A DNA stretch of 64,000 nt, taken from contig JADGQO010000135.1 of assembly GCA_017881725.1 (NCBI GenBank), positions 1-64,000 on the forward strand, written 5' to 3'. Below the pieces are notes generated by a model that was not told the DNA's origin, did not search any database, and saw only the letters and a list, made by a program, of their open reading frames with translations. Each line of letters begins with the position of its first letter. Positions within the stretch are counted from its first letter, which is position 1. Shown one piece after another: positions 58,547 to 64,000 of this stretch. The DNA comes from Fibrobacteria bacterium (GTDB lineage Bacteria; Fibrobacterota; Fibrobacteria; UBA11236). Made by a program: the position numbers and the translations under genes.

Positions 58547-60786
58547 ACTCCAGATTTCATTTCCTTACAACCGCAATCCTTCCCGCTGGAGCGTTGGCGC
58601 TCACGGTACTCGTCGTCCATGCCCAGAAACCTGTTCCGGATAGCTTGGAAATCCTTTTCACTTGGGAAGCACGCGGTCAAATCCCAATTCTGGATCCAAA
58701 AGAATCGGAGTCCGGTTCGGATACTTCGCTGCTTCTGAGCCGTTGGAGCCGCATCGCCGAAATGAACGAAACGGATAGCGCCCTAGTTCTCGATTGCGGT
58801 AATACTTTTTTCCCCGGCACACTGTCCCGATTCAGTTTCGGAACGGCCATGAACGAGATTTTGGATCAAGCCGGGGTGGCCGCCAAGCGCGTAACCTCCC
58901 GAGATTTTTTAATGGGCCGTGAAGTCCTGGAAAATTTGGGTCGAAAGGGTAAGGCCGCCTTCCTGGCGGGCAATTTGGCGGATGACCATGGCAAGCCGCT
59001 CTTCCCCGGTTCCATGCGGTTTAAACGATTCGGTTTGAGTATCGAAATCTATTCACTACTCGATCCCAAGGGAACGGAAGCCGCATCGCTGCGCCTAAAA
59101 GGATTTTCGCTAACCGATCCGGTGGTTGCCTTGCAAAAGCAATTGGCGAATTCCGATCCATCGCGACCCGCTTTGCGGATTTGCCTGGTGACCCAATCCC
59201 TCCTGGACCACTATCCCGGTCTGGTGCAAGTGCCGGGAATCCGGATATTCGCCGTGGGTACCGCGCCGGGGCGGTCGGAACGGATTGAAACCCTGCGCAA
59301 CGGGGCGCAAATCCTTTTCGTCCCGGTTTTTACCGAAGGGGTTGGGACCTTGCGCATTCCCATCGATAGGGTAAAAGGCGCGGCTGTTCCTTTCGATGGC
59401 TTTACTTATTCCGTGGATACCGTCGTCGCGCCGATCCGGGGACGGGTACGTTCGGATAAAATATTCCAGATCGTCCGGCATTGGTCCGGACTTTATAGTC
59501 GAGATAACGGAGCCTTGGTGCGGGATATGTCGGAAGGGCTTACCTCCGATCCCTTGCACGCGGTAGCGGGTTTGCTGAGGGAACGTACAGGCAGCGAAGT
59601 CGCTTGTCTAGATCCGACCCAAATCGGCGAAACCGGTTTGCCCAAAAAGATCATGGCAGCGGATTTGGAACGGCTAATTCTCTTCGCATCGGATCTCTAC
59701 ACGCTTAAACTCACCGGCGCGGAGTTGAAGGATTTATCCCGGTCCCAGGGCGTTACCTGTGTGGGCATGGGCGCGGGCGGCCGCGTGGAGGGACGGGTTA
59801 TCGGCGATGAGGAGATTTTTTCCGTGGTGGCTCCGGAGGCGGTGGTCCAAGCGCAGTATCCCGACGCGCTGGGAAACGAAGGCGAACATGGTGCGGAATT
59901 ATGGAACGAATCCATGATCGAGGCCATGAAGGCGCAATTGTCCACCCGATCGGATTCAGGTTGGGATTTTTCCGGATTGGATCGGCGCTGGCGGGTCGCC
60001 GGTGAAATAATATTGGAAGGATCGCGACGCGATGATTTCGTAGGCAACCGCGATAGCGTCAAATCCATCCCCTCGGCCGTGGGCGAAAAGTACTCCGCCT
60101 GGGACGGAGCCTTCCATGCACCCATGAAACTCTATAACCGCAGTAATAGTTTCGATTTCAATCCGGAGGCCGAATATTCGCGCGCTAACGGTCAGGTGGG
60201 TGAAAATTTCCTGGGACTGCGGCTGGATTACAGCTATGGTCGGCAGCCCTTGCTCCGGCCTTACACGTCCTTGGAATACCAATCTTATCTGGGCCTGGTG
60301 CCGGGGGAAGCACGGCCTGCGCGCCTGCAAGCGTCGGCGGGAGCGAAAGTTTCCTGGGCGGAATGGATTTTCAGTCTCGGCGCGGTGAGCGGGAAAACCT
60401 TGATTTCCCTTGATCCCAATCCCTTTGCCCCGGCCTATCAGGTGTTCGCGGTGGACACGGCGGTGTGGGATCGCGGCGTTGAATTCATCGTGACCGGCAG
60501 CAGCAATTTGGGGGAAATATTCCACCGGCATTGGCCAGGCCGCATGAAGGATGCGGAGCTGGATTTGAACCTGGACTGGAATAATTTCCTGGGAGCTTCG
60601 CATGAAGGCGGACATGTGGAGTCCCGTTTACGCATGGATCTTTCGGCCGTTTTGCTGCCGTCCCTGCACGTCAATTTCGGTTGGCGCATGTTGTACGCCT
60701 ATCTCTTCAGACCGGGTTCCTCGATTTATAATCTTGAGCCGTCGGTTTCTTTTTCCCTGGGCTATCATTTCAAGGCGTCGTCATGA
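58543..60786 (+). CDS. UshA/5'-nucleotidase-like protein with degenerate metal site fused to predicted outer-membrane barrel
   Basis: ILFTWEARGQI...ALVLDCGNTFFPG...VTSRDFLMGREVLENLG aligned to UshA blocks; C-terminal ~230 aa alternating beta pattern. Confidence 0.65.
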   Translation: MNSRFHFLTTAILPAGALALTVLVVHAQKPVPDSLEILFTWEARGQIPILDPKESESGSDTSLLLSRWSRIAEMNETDSALVLDCGNTFFPGTLSRFSFGTAMNEILDQAGVAAKRVTSRDFLMGREVLENLGRKGKAAFLAGNLADDHGKPLFPGSMRFKRFGLSIEIYSLLDPKGTEAASLRLKGFSLTDPVVALQKQLANSDPSRPALRICLVTQSLLDHYPGLVQVPGIRIFAVGTAPGRSERIETLRNGAQILFVPVFTEGVGTLRIPIDRVKGAAVPFDGFTYSVDTVVAPIRGRVRSDKIFQIVRHWSGLYSRDNGALVRDMSEGLTSDPLHAVAGLLRERTGSEVACLDPTQIGETGLPKKIMAADLERLILFASDLYTLKLTGAELKDLSRSQGVTCVGMGAGGRVEGRVIGDEEIFSVVAPEAVVQAQYPDALGNEGEHGAELWNESMIEAMKAQLSTRSDSGWDFSGLDRRWRVAGEIILEGSRRDDFVGNRDSVKSIPSAVGEKYSAWDGAFHAPMKLYNRSNSFDFNPEAEYSRANGQVGENFLGLRLDYSYGRQPLLRPYTSLEYQSYLGLVPGEARPARLQASAGAKVSWAEWIFSLGAVSGKTLISLDPNPFAPAYQVFAVDTAVWDRGVEFIVTGSSNLGEIFHRHWPGRMKDAELDLNLDWNNFLGASHEGGHVESRLRMDLSAVLLPSLHVNFGWRMLYAYLFRPGSSIYNLEPSVSFSLGYHFKASS

Positions 60787-60861
60787 ATAGGTCACTAGTT
60801 TTACAGATCAAAGCCTTTGCAAGCCCGTGCAATTGCCTCGCGAAGTTATCAAGTTCTGCTC

Positions 60862-61422
60862 CTAGATTTCCAAACCTTTCGACGGCGAGTGATGTTTGAT
60901 TTCTTCTAACTGAACTTGCCTGGCATCCAATCGGGTTCTTAATCCCTGTCCGGGATAGGCTTCGGGTTGGCGGGGCAGTAAATCATCCAGCGTTGTGGAT
61001 TTTCCTACCGGAAGGGTTCCGCCCAAGGCCACCAATACATTCCGCATGTGGAGGTCCGCTTCATGGGCGATGGAATCCAATTCCGGATTGCCTGCTATCG
61101 CAGACAATGCACTGGGATTTTGCATTGATACCATAATCCCTTCCGATTCCGTTCTCCCCTGAATTACCACATTGCAGGGTAGGAACAAACCTGCATGCGG
61201 GAAAGCGCCCAAGGAGCTATGAGCCAAGCCCGGATTGCATACTCCGAGTATCAGGTAATTACGAAAGGTGACATTCAATTTTTCTTTCAGCGTGGCCTGC
61301 ATGTCGATTTCTGTGAGTACGCCAAAACCTTCTTTGGACAATGCTTGAACGACTTTTTCCTTCGCTTCCGCGAAGGTTGTGTTTTTCAAGGTGCAGAAAT
61401 ATGCATAAGATTCCGATTCCAT
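60862..61422 (-). CDS. DUF302 domain protein
   Basis: FAEAKEKVVQALSKEGFGVLTEIDMQATLKEKL...YLILGVCNPGLAHSSL...LPCNVVIQ. Confidence 0.9.
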   Translation of the reverse strand: MESESYAYFCTLKNTTFAEAKEKVVQALSKEGFGVLTEIDMQATLKEKLNVTFRNYLILGVCNPGLAHSSLGAFPHAGLFLPCNVVIQGRTESEGIMVSMQNPSALSAIAGNPELDSIAHEADLHMRNVLVALGGTLPVGKSTTLDDLLPRQPEAYPGQGLRTRLDARQVQLEEIKHHSPSKGLEI

Positions 61423-61675
61423 TTCCGGCCTCTTTCTTCATCCGAGTCTGTTTTCTTCAAATACATTTTGAACCGACGATAACAAAAACAAGTTCTATAA
61501 ATTTTATTGCGATTAACATATTTTCTAATACTGCCGAATTATCCGTTTCTAATCCCATTGAATAGTCTCTTGTTGGGATACTGTTCTTACCCCATTTTGA
61601 GAATTCCGCAATATTTCTTGTATGAACAGCCGGAACTGTTGAGCTTATTCAGAGAACAGATACGGAAGGAAAAAT

Positions 61676-62347
61676 ATGGCCTACACTCTACCTGCATTAC
61701 CTTTTTCGACCGGCGATCTGGAACCGTTTTATGATCGTGCCACATTGGAACTCCATCATGGAAAACACCACGCGGGATATGTCGATAACCTGAACCGGGC
61801 GTTGGCGGATTATCCAATTATAGCCGAACAGACCGTGGAAGAATTGCTTACGAATCTCCAGTCCGTTCCCGCTGAAATCCGCACCGCGGTCACGAATAAC
61901 GGCGGAGGACATGCCAATCACAGTTTGTTCTGGCGTACCATGGGACCCGCGAAGGAAACGCTTCCGACCGGCGATTTGGATCGTGCCTTGAATTCATCAT
62001 TCGGGGACATTGCCAAATTCAAAAAATTATTCGCGAACGCAGCGAGTCAATTGTTCGGAGCCGGATGGACTTGGCTGTACGTAGAAGCGGCCGGCCGGCT
62101 GGGCATCGGGACCACCCAGAACCAGGACAGCTTATTGGAAAAAAATCAGAAACCCATTTTGGCATTGGATTTATGGGAGCATGCCTACTACCTGAAGTTT
62201 CATAATCGTCGGGCCGACTGGATTGATGCCTGGTGGAACATCGTGGATTGGGCGGAAGTCGGTCGACTGCACGTCCGTATCATGGAAGGCGAGTCGTTGC
62301 ATGAAATTTACCAGTCCGATAAATCACACGAATTAAAGGACAAGTAA
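61676..62347 (+). CDS. Fe/Mn superoxide dismutase
   Basis: LELHHGKHHAGYVDNLN; GGGHANHSLFW; ALDLWEHAYYLKFHNRRADWIDAWWN. Confidence 0.96.
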   Translation: MAYTLPALPFSTGDLEPFYDRATLELHHGKHHAGYVDNLNRALADYPIIAEQTVEELLTNLQSVPAEIRTAVTNNGGGHANHSLFWRTMGPAKETLPTGDLDRALNSSFGDIAKFKKLFANAASQLFGAGWTWLYVEAAGRLGIGTTQNQDSLLEKNQKPILALDLWEHAYYLKFHNRRADWIDAWWNIVDWAEVGRLHVRIMEGESLHEIYQSDKSHELKDK

Positions 62348-62350
62348 TCC

Positions 62351-62863
62351 ATGAATCAGAATAATTCCATCGTGGCGGTATACGGAACGCATAACGGCGC
62401 CGAAGCGGGGATTGATGAGTTGAAAAAATCCGGTTTCGATATCAAGAAGCTGTCCATCATAGGACGCGATTATCATACCGATGAGCACGTTGTCGGATAT
62501 TACAATACGGGCGATCGCATGAAGGCATGGGGCAAGGTCGGCGCCTTTTGGGGCGGACTGTGGGGCCTGCTGTTCGGATCTGCTTTTTTTTGGATTCCCG
62601 GATTGGGCCCGTTGCTCGTGGCCGGGCCTTTGGCGGGTTGGATCGTCGCGGGGCTGGAAGGCGCCGTGGTCATGGCCGGATTGAACGCCATTGGCGCGGC
62701 CTTGTATGGATTGGGAATCCCCAAGGACAGCATAGTGCGCTATGAAACCGCGATAAAAACTGGAAAGTACGTAGTGATCGCCCACGGATCAGCGGATGAG
62801 TCCAGGCATGCCAAGGAAATCCTCTCGCATACTGCCGTGGAAACCTTGGAACATCATGCTTGA
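62351..62863 (+). CDS. general-stress-like membrane protein with glycine-rich hydrophobic core
   Basis: VAVYGTHNGAEAGIDELKKSGFDIKKLSIIGRD...GAFWGGLWGLLFGSAFFWIPGLGPLLVAGPLAG. Confidence 0.7.
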   Translation: MNQNNSIVAVYGTHNGAEAGIDELKKSGFDIKKLSIIGRDYHTDEHVVGYYNTGDRMKAWGKVGAFWGGLWGLLFGSAFFWIPGLGPLLVAGPLAGWIVAGLEGAVVMAGLNAIGAALYGLGIPKDSIVRYETAIKTGKYVVIAHGSADESRHAKEILSHTAVETLEHHA

Positions 62864-62884
62864 GCGTCCGGGGAAAAATAAGCG

Positions 62885-64000
62885 GTGAAAGTCCATTCGG
62901 ATTATGCAATCGGTGTCGTGGGAATGGGGGTCATGGGAAGAAATCTGCTTCTCAATTTCGCGGACCACGGTTTTTCCGCAGCGGGCTATGACAAGGATCA
63001 AGCGCAGGTAAACGCTTTGGTGAGGGCGTCGGATGGGAAGAACTCCTATGCCACCTGTGACTTGGCTGAATTCATAGGTAGGCTTCAGAATCCCCGAAAT
63101 ATCATCTTGCTGGTCCCGGCCGGGAAAGTAGTGGATTCCGTAATCGCGGAGTTACTACCGTATCTGGCGGCCGACGATCTTATAATCGATTCCGGGAACT
63201 CCTATTACAAGGATACGGATATACGGTCTAGTGAGTTGAAAGCCAAGAGAATCCATTTCCTGGGTATGGGTATTTCCGGCGGCGAGGAAGGCGCGCGACA
63301 CGGTCCAAGCCTTATGCCTGGAGGCCCGCAAGCCGTGTATGAACGCGTCCGACCCGCGCTTGAAGCCGTAGCCGCCAAAGTCAACGGGGTTCCTTGCGTC
63401 ACCTGGCTGGGCCCGGGTTCGGCGGGGCATTTCGTGAAAATGGTCCACAATGGAATGGAATACGGCCTCATGCAATTGCTGACGGAGGCGTATGATCTGA
63501 TGAAGCGCGGTCTGGGGATGGACGATGATGAAATGGGCTCCGTGTTCAAGGAGTGGAATACAGAGGAGTTGAACGGCTATTTGATGGAGATCACGGGAAA
63601 CATTTTTTCCAAACGGGATCGGGAAACGGGCAAGCGTCTGATCGATGAAATCCTGGACGTGGCTAGGCAGAAAGGGACGGGCATGTGGACGTCGCAAAGC
63701 GCGATGGAACTACACGTGCCGGTGCCGACCATCGACATCGCGGTGGCCATGCGGGACCTGTCGGTATTTGAAGCCGAAAGGACGCAAGCGAGCGCGTTAT
63801 ATCCGGACCCGGATTCTCGGATTACGGTAGATCGGGATAACTTTCCTCGCGCAATTGAAAGGGGCGGTCTTCGCCGCGTTCGTCATTACCTATGCGCAAG
63901 GCATGGCTTTGTTGTCCGTCGTTTCAAGAAGTTATGGTTACAACCTCAAGCTGGAATCCATCGCCCGCATTTGGCGCGGCGGATGCATCATCCGGGCCGC
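62885..64000 (+). pseudogene. gnd: 6-phosphogluconate dehydrogenase, frameshifted at ~63842 and truncated by window end
   Basis: GTG start; IGVVGMGVMGRNLLLNFADHGF, GISGGEEGARHGPSLMPGG, FVKMVHNGMEYGLMQL; then +1 frame FLAQLKGAVFAAFVITYAQGMALL...IARIWRGGCIIRA. Confidence 0.9.

Noticed and set aside
1-64000. CRISPR array, prophage or rRNA operon
   Set aside because: No regularly spaced short repeats, phage structural gene set or rRNA sequence seen on reading both strands

Overview
64 kb bacterial chromosomal window, probably a Fibrobacterota-like MAG or genome (inferred only from lipoprotein, prepilin and C-terminal sorting-domain style). Most of it is housekeeping and envelope genes: DUF444/SpoVR, PyrB, rhomboid, eukaryotic-type HisA, MtgA, aminotransferase, Alr, MnmG, ThpR, CutA, MoaA, NhaA, ClC, Sco, SOD, Gnd. 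Points that stand out: (1) an 8-gene prepilin operon that is an internal duplication of one module; two of its PilX-like members carry a Cys/His-rich CHxPxG...HHGD...C insert. (2) A sugar-transferase/STAS/polysaccharide-deacetylase fusion, divergent from an operon with two membrane-TPR proteins carrying C39-like domains (one intact, one without the catalytic residues) followed by a lipoprotein and an ABC exporter. (3) Secreted or outer-membrane proteins whose enzymatic domains look inactivated: a patatin-POTRA-barrel (type Vd-like), a UshA/5'-nucleotidase-barrel, and a VIT protein without a recognisable MIDAS. (4) A ~6 kb accessory segment (40.1-46.5 kb) bracketed by ~270 bp direct repeats, with two outward-facing tRNA 3' halves, a 98 bp MITE, IS66/IS91 debris, and a class III ribonucleotide reductase whose glycyl-radical domain is a separate 60-aa ORF between nrdD and nrdG, preceded by a tandem NrdR-box-like pair. 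(5) A family of AGTwCG-N5-CGwACT palindromes found around a MarR gene at 48.9-57.8 kb, which looks like a local regulon. Several genes, including gnd, are broken by single-base indels, so assembly error must be considered.
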